Shown in pieces: positions 1-8,410 of a stretch of DNA of 64,000 nt. The position numbers and the translations under genes are program-made. The stretch is from assembly GCA_029552245.1 (NCBI GenBank), contig JAKPDW010000021.1:1-64000 (forward strand), in the 5' to 3' direction. How positions within the stretch are numbered: the first letter of the stretch is position 1; each line of letters starts with the position of its first letter. The notes under the pieces were generated by a model, which was given only the letters and a program-made list of their open reading frames with translations, did not search any database and was not told the DNA's origin. This DNA is from Deltaproteobacteria bacterium. GTDB taxonomy: Bacteria > Desulfobacterota > Desulfomonilia > UBA1062.

Positions 1-585
1 GTCGAACCTAGCGATATTGTCTCGTCCTCCCGGTGGAACGATCTATGTGACGCTGTCGAGGCGCTCGAAGAGAAGGTCGGGGTTACAGGCTCTCCCGATA
101 CGTCATCTATAGACTACCGTATCTCGGCTGCAGAAGACAGAATCGATGAGATTGAGTCCGACATTGCGACGATCGAAAAGGTGCTCGAGTCCAAGCAGCC
201 TCTCCTACGTGTGTCTAGGATAACGATCACCGGCATCTCCTCCTCTCAGGCGACTATCGTCATGGAGTCGCTCTCGAATGGTGACAATGTGCCCACGACG
301 ACAATATATGCCTCATATAATGGAACATACTATCAGGTGTCAGCCTCGAGCTCATATTTCAAGCTCAGCATTAAGCAAGCGGCATTCGCGTCTACTGTCA
401 CCCATCTATTCGGCGCTTTGGTGGTGGTGGTGCCGACCTCGCACCTGATTGCGCACGCTTACTGTGTCATTGGGGGATGGGATGGCTTTATGCCTTCGAT
501 CACTACTATTGGCAGTACCGCTGATTTCTTCGCAGAGTTGAATGGGAAGACATACGTACTCGATCTCTTATATGCGAGGGCGTGA
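1..585 (+). CDS. Phage tail-fibre-like protein, 5' end cut by the window
   Basis: The frame is open from base 1, so the gene begins outside the window; at least 194 codons are present. The N-terminal part looks like a short coiled coil (acidic heptad-like segment around bases 120-200), followed by a beta-rich Ser/Thr/Gly/Tyr C-terminal part ending in a Tyr-Val-Leu-Asp-Leu-Leu-Tyr pattern. The N-terminal half shares a Trp-Asn-x-Leu ... Leu-Glu-x-x-Val-Gly ... Asp-Tyr-Arg-x-Ser pattern with the next gene, so the two are paralogues. Composition and gene order suggest a receptor-binding or fibre protein of a tailed phage; this is inference, since no catalytic motif is visible. Stop and next ATG overlap (TGATG). 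Confidence 0.6.
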   Translation, partial: VEPSDIVSSSRWNDLCDAVEALEEKVGVTGSPDTSSIDYRISAAEDRIDEIESDIATIEKVLESKQPLLRVSRITITGISSSQATIVMESLSNGDNVPTTTIYASYNGTYYQVSASSSYFKLSIKQAAFASTVTHLFGALVVVVPTSHLIAHAYCVIGGWDGFMPSITTIGSTADFFAELNGKTYVLDLLYARA

Positions 586-1154
586 TGGCGTACCCAGACT
601 CCATTGTCTACTTCACGCAAGCAGCATACAGGTCGCCGATCAATGTAGATACCTGGAACCTGCTCCAGGATACTATCAGTGGCCTAGAGTCTGTTGTCGG
701 GATTGATTCATCCAACGTCCCGGAGTCGGTCGACTATCGACTCTCTCAGATCGAACAGCGCATTGCCGCTATCGACCCCTACGAGGGCGTCTCCCCCCGG
801 GATAGTCGGCCATTAAAGGGAGCGTGCATCTCTCTGTGTTGGTATAAGTCGAGCGGTGTCTACCGTGATTGGAGTATCGCTCTAGAGATATCGCCGGGAC
901 GCAAGCTATCAGGTTTTATAAGCGGCCATTACGCCCGGATCTCTATCTCCTCGATGTATAATACTATCTCCAGGGTGCTATCGGCTCGTATGGTCTATAA
1001 CGAGGATGGTACGTGGAACACTATTCGTGTCGTGCCGGTTGCGACGACCAATCAGCAGCTATATCTCTACTTCTACCAGGGAGACTCGGGTTATGACATC
1101 TATAACGAGTGCTATGGTGATAGGCACTACATATGGGTACTGTATGCAACGTGA
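585..1154 (+). CDS. Phage tail-fibre-like protein, paralogue of the preceding gene
   Basis: 189 residues starting at an ATG that overlaps the upstream TGA; a GTG one codon earlier (582) is also in frame. Residues 15-65 repeat the upstream pattern (Trp-Asn-x-Leu-x-Asp, Leu-Glu-x-Val-Val-Gly, Val-Asp-Tyr-Arg-Leu-Ser), then the sequence diverges into a Tyr-rich beta segment that again ends in a Tyr-Ile-Trp-Val-Leu-Tyr-Ala motif. A conserved attachment end and a divergent distal end are typical of host-range fibre or tip proteins. Function is inferred from architecture and phage context only. Confidence 0.55.
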   Translation: MAYPDSIVYFTQAAYRSPINVDTWNLLQDTISGLESVVGIDSSNVPESVDYRLSQIEQRIAAIDPYEGVSPRDSRPLKGACISLCWYKSSGVYRDWSIALEISPGRKLSGFISGHYARISISSMYNTISRVLSARMVYNEDGTWNTIRVVPVATTNQQLYLYFYQGDSGYDIYNECYGDRHYIWVLYAT

Positions 1155-1165
1155 GGAGGTATAAG

Positions 1166-1633
1166 ATGGCGCTACAGTCTTTTCTCGTTCCACAGACGGC
1201 ATTCCCGACATCGTCCGGGTATTCTGGCCTGGGGCAGGCGTGGACCGGCTTCTCACAGAACCAGGTCATGCCTATCCTATCCCGCCTAGTAGGATCGTTC
1301 GGTGCATACGCTGAGCCGTACAACCAGGCTGGCCAAATGACTGCCCAGTATATGACCAACCAGCTCCTCCCATCCATCCAGGGCGTACTGAACAGACTCG
1401 CTGGGAGGGGAATGCTCCAATCGTCTGTGGCGTCTGACGCTTTAGCTAAGACGGCGGCGACGCTCGGCGGCCAGGCGCTCGGTGCCCAGGCGGGGCTACT
1501 GGGGTCGGCGGCGCAGAACTACGGGGAATCGCTTTTTAAGGCGGCGGAGCTGGGTAGATACTCAACGTACTCCTCCCAGGACCCATCAGCGCCGTACCGC
1601 GTCATCGCGGACCTGCTAAACTCGTTGCTGTGA
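1166..1633 (+). CDS. Phage structural protein of unknown function (155 aa)
   Basis: An earlier in-frame ATG (1133) lies inside the previous gene; the ATG at 1166 sits behind a strong GAGGAGGT ribosome site, so it is chosen. The protein is Ala/Gly/Gln/Ser rich with a helical centre. It contains a Leu-Asn-Arg-Leu-Ala-Gly-Arg-Gly-Met-Leu-x-Ser-Ser segment around residues 73-86, of a kind seen in phage virion-internal and head-tail proteins with long amphipathic helices. It shares an Asn-x-Leu-Leu/Arg-Leu-Ala core with the next two genes. No signal peptide or enzyme motif. A virion role is inferred from position. Confidence 0.5.
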   Translation: MALQSFLVPQTAFPTSSGYSGLGQAWTGFSQNQVMPILSRLVGSFGAYAEPYNQAGQMTAQYMTNQLLPSIQGVLNRLAGRGMLQSSVASDALAKTAATLGGQALGAQAGLLGSAAQNYGESLFKAAELGRYSTYSSQDPSAPYRVIADLLNSLL

Positions 1634-1645
1634 GGAGGTCACGTC

Positions 1646-2203
1646 ATGAGCATTGCATCACGTCGGGGTGATATCCTCAGCGTTTTGCCCCGTCCCGGGT
1701 ACTCTCGGCGCCCTGGGTATGAGCAGATGCTGGAGGAGCGCGAAAAGTGGCTCAACGAGCGCTTCGGCGACTACCTGGATAGTCTTACTGGGGCATCGTC
1801 GCAGTACAGTTCGTTATTGAACAGGCTCATTGGTGACGCGCTAAGCGGCTCTCAGTTCAGTATAGGCGTGTCGGGCGGCCCTACGTTGTCATTTGTGCCT
1901 GGACGTATTCTCGAACGACTCGCCTCGCTTGGCAACACACAGATGCAGACAGCCATGCTGCCCGCCGCGACAACGTGGGCATGGCAACAGCAGCAGCCGA
2001 TTTACTCGGCGGCGGAGCAGTTTTTGAATTACCTCGGCAACGTCGCCGGTCAGTCGGAAGGTCGGCGGTACGGTGTGCAAAGTGAGACTGTGACGTCGTC
2101 AGGTCGGGCGCACCCGCTGACCGTGCTTGGAACGATCGGTCAGCTCGCGTCTACCGGTATGGACATCTACGGGCGTGGGAAGACTTTGGGCTGGTGGGGG
2201 TGA
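1646..2203 (+). CDS. Phage structural protein of unknown function (185 aa)
   Basis: ATG behind AGGAGG, 12 bases after the previous stop. The N-terminus is basic with a helix around residues 25-45. Residues about 52-90 hold Leu-Leu-Asn-Arg-Leu-Ile-Gly-Asp-Ala followed by Ile-Leu-Glu-Arg-Leu-Ala, which matches the same-order pattern in the following gene. A Gln-rich stretch (about residues 113-117) follows. It ends in a short hydrophobic/Gly tail. I do not recognise the family; the tight spacing and shared core suggest it works with its two neighbours in the virion. Confidence 0.5.
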   Translation: MSIASRRGDILSVLPRPGYSRRPGYEQMLEEREKWLNERFGDYLDSLTGASSQYSSLLNRLIGDALSGSQFSIGVSGGPTLSFVPGRILERLASLGNTQMQTAMLPAATTWAWQQQQPIYSAAEQFLNYLGNVAGQSEGRRYGVQSETVTSSGRAHPLTVLGTIGQLASTGMDIYGRGKTLGWWG

Positions 2204-2209
2204 CAAGCT

Positions 2210-2647
2210 ATGAGTCTCGGGTTAGCGGCAGTGGGTGTCGGCGGTCTTCTCGGCGGTCTCCTTGGCAGCAGAAAACAGAAGGTCAGCCAGTCATCGACGA
2301 GACAGATTCTACCACGTGACTATTCAGCGAGTCTGTTGTGGGACACGTACATGAACAGATTACTCGGTGACGCCGCGTATCCACTGATCCAGTTTAACGC
2401 CGGTGGTTATCCGGCGCAGGTATCTGTCGCTTCGCTCTTGGATAGGCTTGCTGGAGTAAGGCAGGTTGATCCGACCGTGACTCTGTATACGAAGTATTAC
2501 GCTCAGCCGCTTCTCCTGCACAAACTGGTTGGTAGTTCACCCCTGTATGAGGAAGCGATGAGAATTGGTCTTCCTGCGGAAGCTGCTAAGCGAAGATGGG
2601 AGTATATACGTACATATGGAATTGAACCAATAAGCACAGGGGGGTGA
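2210..2647 (+). CDS. Phage protein with hydrophobic Gly-rich N-terminus (145 aa)
   Basis: Begins 6 bases after the upstream stop. Residues 1-20 are a Gly/Leu/Ala hydrophobic segment followed by Arg-Lys-Gln-Lys, which could be a membrane-active or fusion-like segment. The core has Asn-Arg-Leu-Leu-Gly-Asp-Ala and Leu-Leu-Asp-Arg-Leu-Ala about 30 residues apart, aligning with the previous protein. The C-terminus is helical. Such small hydrophobic virion proteins often take part in DNA ejection, but nothing here proves that. Confidence 0.5.
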   Translation: MSLGLAAVGVGGLLGGLLGSRKQKVSQSSTRQILPRDYSASLLWDTYMNRLLGDAAYPLIQFNAGGYPAQVSVASLLDRLAGVRQVDPTVTLYTKYYAQPLLLHKLVGSSPLYEEAMRIGLPAEAAKRRWEYIRTYGIEPISTGG

Positions 2648-2650
2648 CGT

Positions 2651-3511
2651 ATGCTGAACCCAGGTTGGCCGGATCAGGTCTTACGTGGCGCGACGGAGTA
2701 TGCCGCGAATGCATGGTCATCATTCATGAATGGGCTCGTGATGCGCCAGGCTGGCAGTGAGCTGTTGGGTCTCGTGGCGTCCAAACCCGAAGGTGTTACC
2801 TCCGCCGATGTCGCTGAGCTAGCCAAGAAGTACAGGCTCTCACCTACTCAACTGTCTGAGCTGGTAGCTCACCTCAAAGACTCGCAGGCCCTGGACGTTG
2901 CCCTGGCGCAAAGAGATGCGCATAAGGCACAGCAAAAGCTTTTTGAAGAGGAGCTCCAGCAGAAACAACAGTTGTTCCCGTCTCACAAGGAGGAGGCCGA
3001 GGCCAAGGCGACGAGTAGTAAGGCTAAGGCTCGTATGGACACCATAACTGCTCAAATCGCGGAAAAGTATGGTCTACCCGAGGCTGAGCTAAGGTTCAGA
3101 CTGCTAAAGCATGGTGTCGCCGCTAGTGGTAGCCCCCGGGCCACCGCGCCCAAAGAGGGGAAAGATCTTGACAACGAGATTTTCCTTAAGACTGCGCAAC
3201 AGCTCTTCTCCGACCCTTACGTAACCACGGAAGAAGCGCTCGATCGGCTGTCTGCGCTAGATCGGGTGCTCCGACCCCGTCAGGGTGGTCAGGCCGGTGG
3301 GCCGAAGAAGCAGAGCGAGCTTCCTGGTGAGTACCTTGTGGCACCCGATACTGCCAAGCTGGTTGAAGACGTACTTACCCTGATACGCAAGGGGAAGAAG
3401 GACGATGAGATCGAGGCGTATCTTCGCAGGAACGCCAAGACAATGGACCAGGTGGAGACCGTGCGAGAAATAGTGCGGTCCAGGGTGAAGGGGGGAGCCG
3501 GTGCCAGGTGA
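2651..3511 (+). CDS. Phage coiled-coil structural protein (286 aa)
   Basis: ATG three bases after the previous stop. The N-terminal 70 residues are compact and include a helix-turn-helix-like [12 protein letters not shown] run. Residues about 80-150 are highly charged, Gln/Glu/Lys/Ala rich and predicted coiled coil. A flexible Ser/Pro/Ala linker near residue 160 leads to a second helical domain that ends in a basic tail. It may be a scaffold or internal virion protein; function is unassigned. Its stop overlaps the GTG of the next frame by 11 bases, the normal dense packing of a phage operon. Confidence 0.5.
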   Translation: MLNPGWPDQVLRGATEYAANAWSSFMNGLVMRQAGSELLGLVASKPEGVTSADVAELAKKYRLSPTQLSELVAHLKDSQALDVALAQRDAHKAQQKLFEEELQQKQQLFPSHKEEAEAKATSSKAKARMDTITAQIAEKYGLPEAELRFRLLKHGVAASGSPRATAPKEGKDLDNEIFLKTAQQLFSDPYVTTEEALDRLSALDRVLRPRQGGQAGGPKKQSELPGEYLVAPDTAKLVEDVLTLIRKGKKDDEIEAYLRRNAKTMDQVETVREIVRSRVKGGAGAR

Positions 3512-3917
3512 TACCGCACTTGACCGCTTCGTCGCCGCGCTGAACGACGACCCGTCAGCGGACGAGGATCTCGTGAGCCTGCTACGCGGGCGGGAATCAG
3601 TGAGTCGGTGGCCAACTGAGGTATTCGCAGCCGAGGCAGCAGCGAGCCCCAAGGCCATCCAGTACTTCTCCTGGGTTGCCGTTGCCACGGGTATCGGCAT
3701 GGCGATCGCCGCATTCGGAACGGGCATCGGCCAGGGCAACGGCGTGAGGGGGGCCTGCGAAGGCATCGCCCGCAACCCCGACGCCTCGGGGAAGATCCTC
3801 ACGGCGCTCATTCTGGGCCTCGCGATGATCGAGTCCCTCGCCATCTACGCATTGGTCATCGAGCTCATCCTTCTCTACGCGAACCCGTTCCTCAAGTTCA
3901 TGGGGCTCGGCGCATAG
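3501..3917 (+). CDS. atpE: Chimeric frame: phage N-terminus joined to ATP synthase subunit c
   Basis: The 138-codon frame has two parts. Residues 1 to about 40 are Asp/Glu rich, overlap the phage gene upstream and match its base composition. From about residue 41 the sequence is F-ATPase subunit c: the end of a signal-like presequence (Val-Phe-Ala-Ala-Glu-Ala-Ala), helix 1 with Gly-Thr-Gly-Ile-Gly-Gln-Gly, the polar loop Arg91-Asn-Pro, and helix 2 with the ion-binding Glu111 in Ile-Glu-Ser-Leu-Ala-Ile-Tyr. Gln79, Glu111 and Ser112 form the Gln/Glu-Ser set also found in Na+-type c rings, but it is common in this group, so coupling ion is not decided. AtpE's own start is missing; atpB and atpI, expected upstream, are replaced by phage genes. 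The fusion is probably not a natural gene. Confidence 0.85.
   Translation: MPGDTALDRFVAALNDDPSADEDLVSLLRGRESVSRWPTEVFAAEAAASPKAIQYFSWVAVATGIGMAIAAFGTGIGQGNGVRGACEGIARNPDASGKILTALILGLAMIESLAIYALVIELILLYANPFLKFMGLGA
3600..3628. other. Junction between phage-like and chromosomal DNA
   Basis: Left of about 3600, codons use A/T third positions freely and genes are phage-like. Right of about 3628, the sequence is atpE with strong G/C third positions that continue to the window end. Family knowledge places the AtpE presequence ending at Phe-Ala-Ala-Glu (bases 3624-3635), so the break lies just upstream. No direct repeat, att-like core or integrase is visible. An assembly join is the simplest reading. 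Confidence 0.7.
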
Positions 3918-3942
3918 GAAGGTCACCGTCGCTCGTAAGCCT

Positions 3943-3970
3943 ACGGGCCCCATACCATGGGGCCCGTTTC
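3943..3970 (+). terminator. Rho-independent terminator of the atp operon
   Basis: A perfect 10-bp inverted repeat (ACGGGCCCCA / TGGGGCCCGT, 3943-3952 and 3958-3967) with a 5-nt loop is followed by TTTCC, 26 bases after the atpE stop. It marks atpE as the last gene of its transcript, as in the split atpIBE arrangement common in deltaproteobacteria. Confidence 0.8.
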
Positions 3971-4081
3971 CACTCCTCTCCCCGGGCGATCTCCCGGTGA
4001 CCACCCACCAGCAGCCCTCTCCGCGAGGTTCCAGGCCCTCATGAACATCAGGGGCCTTCAGCCTGCCAGACCCAGTCCACC

Positions 4082-7000
4082 CTACCCGGCGAGTCCCAGA
4101 AGGTCAGCGGCGCGTGAGGCGGAAGACCTCAAGTGCGCCAGCACCGGCACGAGGGACGAGTTCTTCGTTCCGCCGGTCCCGTCGTAGACGATGTTGGCCA
4201 CGGGTATGCCCGTTACCTGCTCGATGCGGTCCGCCATGGCCTCCGTCACGAGACCGGCGCAACAGAACGCCGGGTTGACGAGCACCAACAGGCCGATATC
4301 ACTGTAGTGCTTCGAGAGGTAGTGCACCTTCAGCACGTTGTCCATGGACTCGCCGGAGTGCCTGGTGGTCAGCCCGAAGGCGGCGAGGATCCGGGCCGGG
4401 TTATCCGTGAAGGTGGGCTCAGGCTCATCCAGGACCTCGCGGAAGATCCCGTAGTAGCGCATCTCCATGGCACGGAAGGCCGCGAGCATGGCGGCGGAGG
4501 AGAGGGCGAAGAGGTATTTGCCCTCGTGTACCCACTTCCTCAGGTAGGGGCCTGCGACCATCCGCGCATAGGTGGTGTACGGCATGGTGACGGCCTCGGC
4601 CCCCCTCTCTTCGAGAAACGTTATGAGATCCTGGTTCAAGAAATCGTTGTCCCTGACGTAGAGGTCTCCCACGATCGCCACCTTGGGCCGCACCTGCCTC
4701 GAGACGGGGATGGACTTGAAGGCCGAGACGGCCTTCCTGAGCGCCTCGGCCTTGGACGAGCCGGAGGCGAAGGCCGCTTCCAGGATATCCATACCGTCTC
4801 TGATCGCCCTGTCCGTTGCGCCCTTTTCGGTCTCGTACGGCCGGATCCTGCAGCCTACCCTGCGCATGAGGCCGCCGAACATGAAGGAGAAGTACACCCC
4901 GAAGGACGCACGCACCGAGAGGTCGATCATGGAGAGTTCCCCGTGATACACCTCTGCACGCTCCATGCCGTGGCCGTGGGCCTGCAGCGCCGCCTTTATG
5001 TGGTGGGGAATGAGTTTGAGGTTGCACGGGATCTCCCCCCTGGGGATCCACAGGGCGCAGCGCTGGGGGTCCACGTCGTGGCGTCTCATGGTGTCCATGT
5101 ATTCCTGGGCGATGATGTGGATGGGGATGCACTGCCCCGTGTTGTACCTGAGGCCCTCGGTCACGCTCGAGCTCGAGTGTTCGAGGAGTCGTGCGTCCAG
5201 GCCTTCCCTCCTGAGGTTGGCCGCGAGCAGCCTGCACGAGAACCTGTCCCAGTCGGGGATGTACACGATGGGCCGCCTGAGCGATCTCGACGGCAGGATG
5301 TCCGGCAGCCTCACCCGGGCCGGTCCCCTGCCCAGGCGGTGGTGGTTCCTGAACGACCTCACGGCCGCTTCGATCCTCGTCTCGTACCCCGCCTTCGAGT
5401 CGTGGCCGTCGAGCTGGATCACCAGGTAGGGCTTGGCGCTCTCGTGCATGATCCTCTTGAAGCACTCGAGGGTCATGGTGTCGGGTGTGCACCGAAACGA
5501 GGTGACGAGGACCGGGTACACCCCCTCCTGGTGCGCGATGGCAGAGGCGGCCTCGAGCACCCCCGCGGCATAGCGCCAAGGCACGTCCTGGAGCATGGCA
5601 TTGATCCAGGACGAGGGCGCCTCTTTCTGTGAGACCATGTCCTGGTAGAACACCCTGACTCCCTGCGACGCGAAGATGTCCGCGACGCCCTTGTTGAGAT
5701 CGCTGCACAAGACCGTGTACGGCCGGCCCAGGAGCACGACGGAGATATCCCCGCCGGCTTGCGATGCGATACCCCTCTTGTACACGTCCAGGAGACGTCT
5801 CCTGGCGCGCTCCCGGTAGTGAACGGCCTCATCGAGCGCCGCCTTGAGGTCGAAGAGGCTCACGGCGGCGCCGAGCACCGGCCTGAGGGCCTTGTACAGG
5901 CTCATCGTCGTCCGTACGTGCACCTGACCCGGCTCCACGACCGGGGTGAGAATCCTGCCCGGTCCCGCCTCGCCCGCGAGACGCAAGGCTACGAGGGAGG
6001 GGGCGTACTGCGTGACGTAGCAGTACTGCCTGCGCGCCCCTTTCCTTTGCGCCTCGTCCTCGTCCTCCAGGTAGACGGGCAGAAAGACGTGATCCACCTC
6101 GGGAAGGAGCTTCCACACGCTGTCGAACAGGTGCCTGACCGGCATGCAGAATTCCGCCCCCACCGAGGGCGCCCGCCCTCTGTGCCGCGCTTCCGACGCA
6201 GGCCGGGTGACGGTCCTTACGCCCAGCCGGTCGAAGAAGAAGCGCCAGAACTCGATGTCTTCGCTCATGTGCAGTGCATCCGGGAGCCCGATGACCACGG
6301 AGTTTGTGTACGTTTTCGGTCTCTTGCGTGAAAAGGCCCTCTTGCGCTCCCTCATGAGGTCGAACCCGGAAGGGTTCGACCGGGGGCCTGCCTTCGAGTC
6401 ATACTCCCTGCCGCACAAGAAGCCACTCGCCACCGTCTGCCCGTCGATCTCGGCCACCGTGAGCTTGCAATGGTTCGCGCAGATGGTGCACACCTCGGTG
6501 CACAGCTCGATCGTCCTCTTGTGGATCCCGGTCCCCCTGAACGCGGTGGCCCCCGAGTGTTCTTCATCGAGGATGAGGGCCGCGCCGAGGGCACCGGTCA
6601 AGTGCGGGTACTTCGACACGAAGATGGGCCTTTCCAGGCGCTGCTCGAACGCAGCGACCAGCGCCGCGTTCTTCGCGGTGGCGCCCTGGAAGCACACCTC
6701 CTCGCCGATCATCGACTGCACCGCCACCTTGGTGAGGTAATTCTCGCGCACCGCATGCAGGGCGGCGGCCAGGACCTCGTCTTTCTCGTACCCGAGGCTC
6801 AGGAGGTGGTTGAGGTCGCGTTCCATGAACACGGTGCAACGGTCGCTCGACGCAGGGGACCCCCTCCCGAGGGCCCGTTCGGAAACTTCGGCAAGCGGGC
6901 ACCCGAGCCTCGAGGCCTGCTCCTCTATGAAACTGCCGGTACCCGCCGCGCAGACCGTGTTCATGGCGCAGAAGGTCACGGCCCCGCCCTCGAGCCTCGT

Positions 7001-8320
7001 GAACTTGGCGTCCTGCCCGCCGATCTCGATGATGGTGTCGGCCCTCGGGTTCGTCTCGATCGCGGCCCGTGCATGGGCGGTGATCTCGTCGATCGTCATG
7101 TCGGCGCCGATGATGGCGCCGATGAGCTTCCTGCCGGATCCGGTGGCGGCGGCGCCCGTGAACTCCAGGGTGACCCCTTTCGAAAGGCAGAGATCCTCGA
7201 CGGCACCCAGTATCGCGCGGACGGCGTCCACGGGCCTGCCCGAGGTCCTCGTGTAGAACCCGGCAATCACCCTCCTCCCGTCGCCCAGGATCACCGACTT
7301 GGTGCTCGTGGACCCGATGTCCAGCCCGAGTGTGACCCTCAGCCTCTCCCGCCCCCCGAGATCCTCGTAGACATCCACCTCCACCGGTACCTCGAAAGAC
7401 CCGTCGGGGAGAACGAACTCCCGGTGCTCCAGGCCTTTGAAATCCGGGTAGGAGGAACGTTTGAGTTCCAGGGGGGCGTAGTGGAGACTCCTCCTCGGGC
7501 CGGGATCCGTGAAGATGCCGCGGATCGACGAGACCGAAGCGGACTCGACCCTGCCCAACTCGTCGAGGAGCATGAGGGCGGCGCCCAGCGCGCCGTAGAG
7601 GTGCGACAGGTCGTCGACCACGAGTGCACGTTGTATCAGGGACTCGAGGTGTGCCTTGACGGATGTGTTTTTCGACACCCCGCCGCAGAACACGATGGTC
7701 CCTTCGGGCACAACCCCGTGGAACAGGGTCTCGGCTATGTTCACGGCAAGCCCCCTGCAGAGGCCGTCCGCTATCTCCATCGGGCTGAATCCGCTCTGCT
7801 GTGCATGCACGAGATCGGTCTTCGCGAACACGGCGCACCTGCTCGCGATGAGCGGGACGGCGCCCTTGTTGCCGGATGCGAGCTCGTCGAGATGGGCGCT
7901 GTCCTTCAGGCCCAGCCTCCGGGCCTGCTGGTCGAGGAAGCTGCCCGTCCCCGCGGCGCAGGAGGTGTTCGTCCTCGTCGACCTGTAGCGGCCCTTTTCG
8001 TCCAAGATATGGAGAGAGAACCTCTCGGCCCCCACGCACAAGAGCGCGCCGATATCCCCGTGAAGGTGTCGTGCCGCCCTCAGCGAGGCCAGGGTGTCGT
8101 CGGAGCGTCTCACCGCATCGGCGGTCGGCGGGCACGAAGAGGTGCACGCCACGTACCCGACGTCTCCCAGGGGAAAGCGCGAGATCAGGCCTTCGAGGGT
8201 GCCAGCGATGTTGCCACGGTGGAAACCGTACGCACTCCGTACCACGCGGCCATGACCGTCGATCTGGACGACGCCCGCGGCCGTGGACCCGACATCGATT
8301 CCAAGGACATCTCCACCCAT
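4082..8320 (-). CDS. Large 2-hydroxyacyl-CoA dehydratase activase (BadF/HgdC-type)
   Basis: 1412 residues. Two tandem ASKHA ATPase domains are visible: one opening with Gly-Ile-Asp-Val-Gly-Ser-Thr near residue 6, the second with Gly-Leu-Asp-Ile-Gly-Ser-Thr near residue 333. Each carries the Asn-Thr-x-Cys-Ala-Ala-Gly-Thr-Gly cluster-binding motif of HgdC/BadF activases. A further CysX3CysX2CysX3Cys motif lies near residues 602-616. The rest matches the DUF2229 plus HgdB/benzoyl-CoA-reductase-like halves of the long activase form. The family uses ATP to push an electron through a [4Fe-4S] centre into a dehydratase or reductase; here activator and acceptor-like modules are on one chain. No dehydratase subunits are adjacent, so its partner or substrate is unknown. 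ATG start with GAGGAG upstream. Cytoplasmic, strictly anaerobic chemistry. Confidence 0.88.
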   Translation of the reverse strand: MGGDVLGIDVGSTAAGVVQIDGHGRVVRSAYGFHRGNIAGTLEGLISRFPLGDVGYVACTSSCPPTADAVRRSDDTLASLRAARHLHGDIGALLCVGAERFSLHILDEKGRYRSTRTNTSCAAGTGSFLDQQARRLGLKDSAHLDELASGNKGAVPLIASRCAVFAKTDLVHAQQSGFSPMEIADGLCRGLAVNIAETLFHGVVPEGTIVFCGGVSKNTSVKAHLESLIQRALVVDDLSHLYGALGAALMLLDELGRVESASVSSIRGIFTDPGPRRSLHYAPLELKRSSYPDFKGLEHREFVLPDGSFEVPVEVDVYEDLGGRERLRVTLGLDIGSTSTKSVILGDGRRVIAGFYTRTSGRPVDAVRAILGAVEDLCLSKGVTLEFTGAAATGSGRKLIGAIIGADMTIDEITAHARAAIETNPRADTIIEIGGQDAKFTRLEGGAVTFCAMNTVCAAGTGSFIEEQASRLGCPLAEVSERALGRGSPASSDRCTVFMERDLNHLLSLGYEKDEVLAAALHAVRENYLTKVAVQSMIGEEVCFQGATAKNAALVAAFEQRLERPIFVSKYPHLTGALGAALILDEEHSGATAFRGTGIHKRTIELCTEVCTICANHCKLTVAEIDGQTVASGFLCGREYDSKAGPRSNPSGFDLMRERKRAFSRKRPKTYTNSVVIGLPDALHMSEDIEFWRFFFDRLGVRTVTRPASEARHRGRAPSVGAEFCMPVRHLFDSVWKLLPEVDHVFLPVYLEDEDEAQRKGARRQYCYVTQYAPSLVALRLAGEAGPGRILTPVVEPGQVHVRTTMSLYKALRPVLGAAVSLFDLKAALDEAVHYRERARRRLLDVYKRGIASQAGGDISVVLLGRPYTVLCSDLNKGVADIFASQGVRVFYQDMVSQKEAPSSWINAMLQDVPWRYAAGVLEAASAIAHQEGVYPVLVTSFRCTPDTMTLECFKRIMHESAKPYLVIQLDGHDSKAGYETRIEAAVRSFRNHHRLGRGPARVRLPDILPSRSLRRPIVYIPDWDRFSCRLLAANLRREGLDARLLEHSSSSVTEGLRYNTGQCIPIHIIAQEYMDTMRRHDVDPQRCALWIPRGEIPCNLKLIPHHIKAALQAHGHGMERAEVYHGELSMIDLSVRASFGVYFSFMFGGLMRRVGCRIRPYETEKGATDRAIRDGMDILEAAFASGSSKAEALRKAVSAFKSIPVSRQVRPKVAIVGDLYVRDNDFLNQDLITFLEERGAEAVTMPYTTYARMVAGPYLRKWVHEGKYLFALSSAAMLAAFRAMEMRYYGIFREVLDEPEPTFTDNPARILAAFGLTTRHSGESMDNVLKVHYLSKHYSDIGLLVLVNPAFCCAGLVTEAMADRIEQVTGIPVANIVYDGTGGTKNSSLVPVLAHLRSSASRAADLLGLAG

Positions 8321-8356
8321 GTTGCCCTCACTCCTCGAACATTCACCACAAGGTTG

Positions 8357-8380
8357 TTTTACATTTCTTTTACATTACAT
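8357..8380. repeat. Phased direct repeats at the activase transcription start
   Basis: TTTTACATT occurs at 8357-8365 and again at 8368-8376, 11 bp apart (one helical turn), with a partial third TTACAT overlapping at 8375-8380. They lie between the candidate promoter and the activase ATG, where a repressor would bind. The A/T-rich block stands out against its high-G+C surroundings. Confidence 0.5.
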
Positions 8381-8382
8381 CC

Positions 8383-8410
8383 CATATACCCCCTTCTCGA
8401 GGGAAATCAA
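8383..8410 (-). promoter_or_regulatory. Candidate sigma70 promoter of the activase gene
   Basis: On the minus strand TTGATT (8410-8405), a 16-bp spacer and TATATG (8388-8383) precede the activase start by about 63 bases. The -10 is only a fair match. It is the only A/T-rich promoter-like stretch in the 800-bp gap. Confidence 0.45.

Noticed and set aside
1-3620. Interpretation as an integrated prophage end with an attachment site
   Set aside because: No integrase, no tRNA at the border, no direct repeat seen, and the break is inside an essential gene.
3750-3860. Assignment of a Na+-driven ATP synthase from Gln79/Glu111/Ser112
   Set aside because: The same residues occur in c subunits of related bacteria where the coupling ion is not established as Na+, so sequence alone does not decide.
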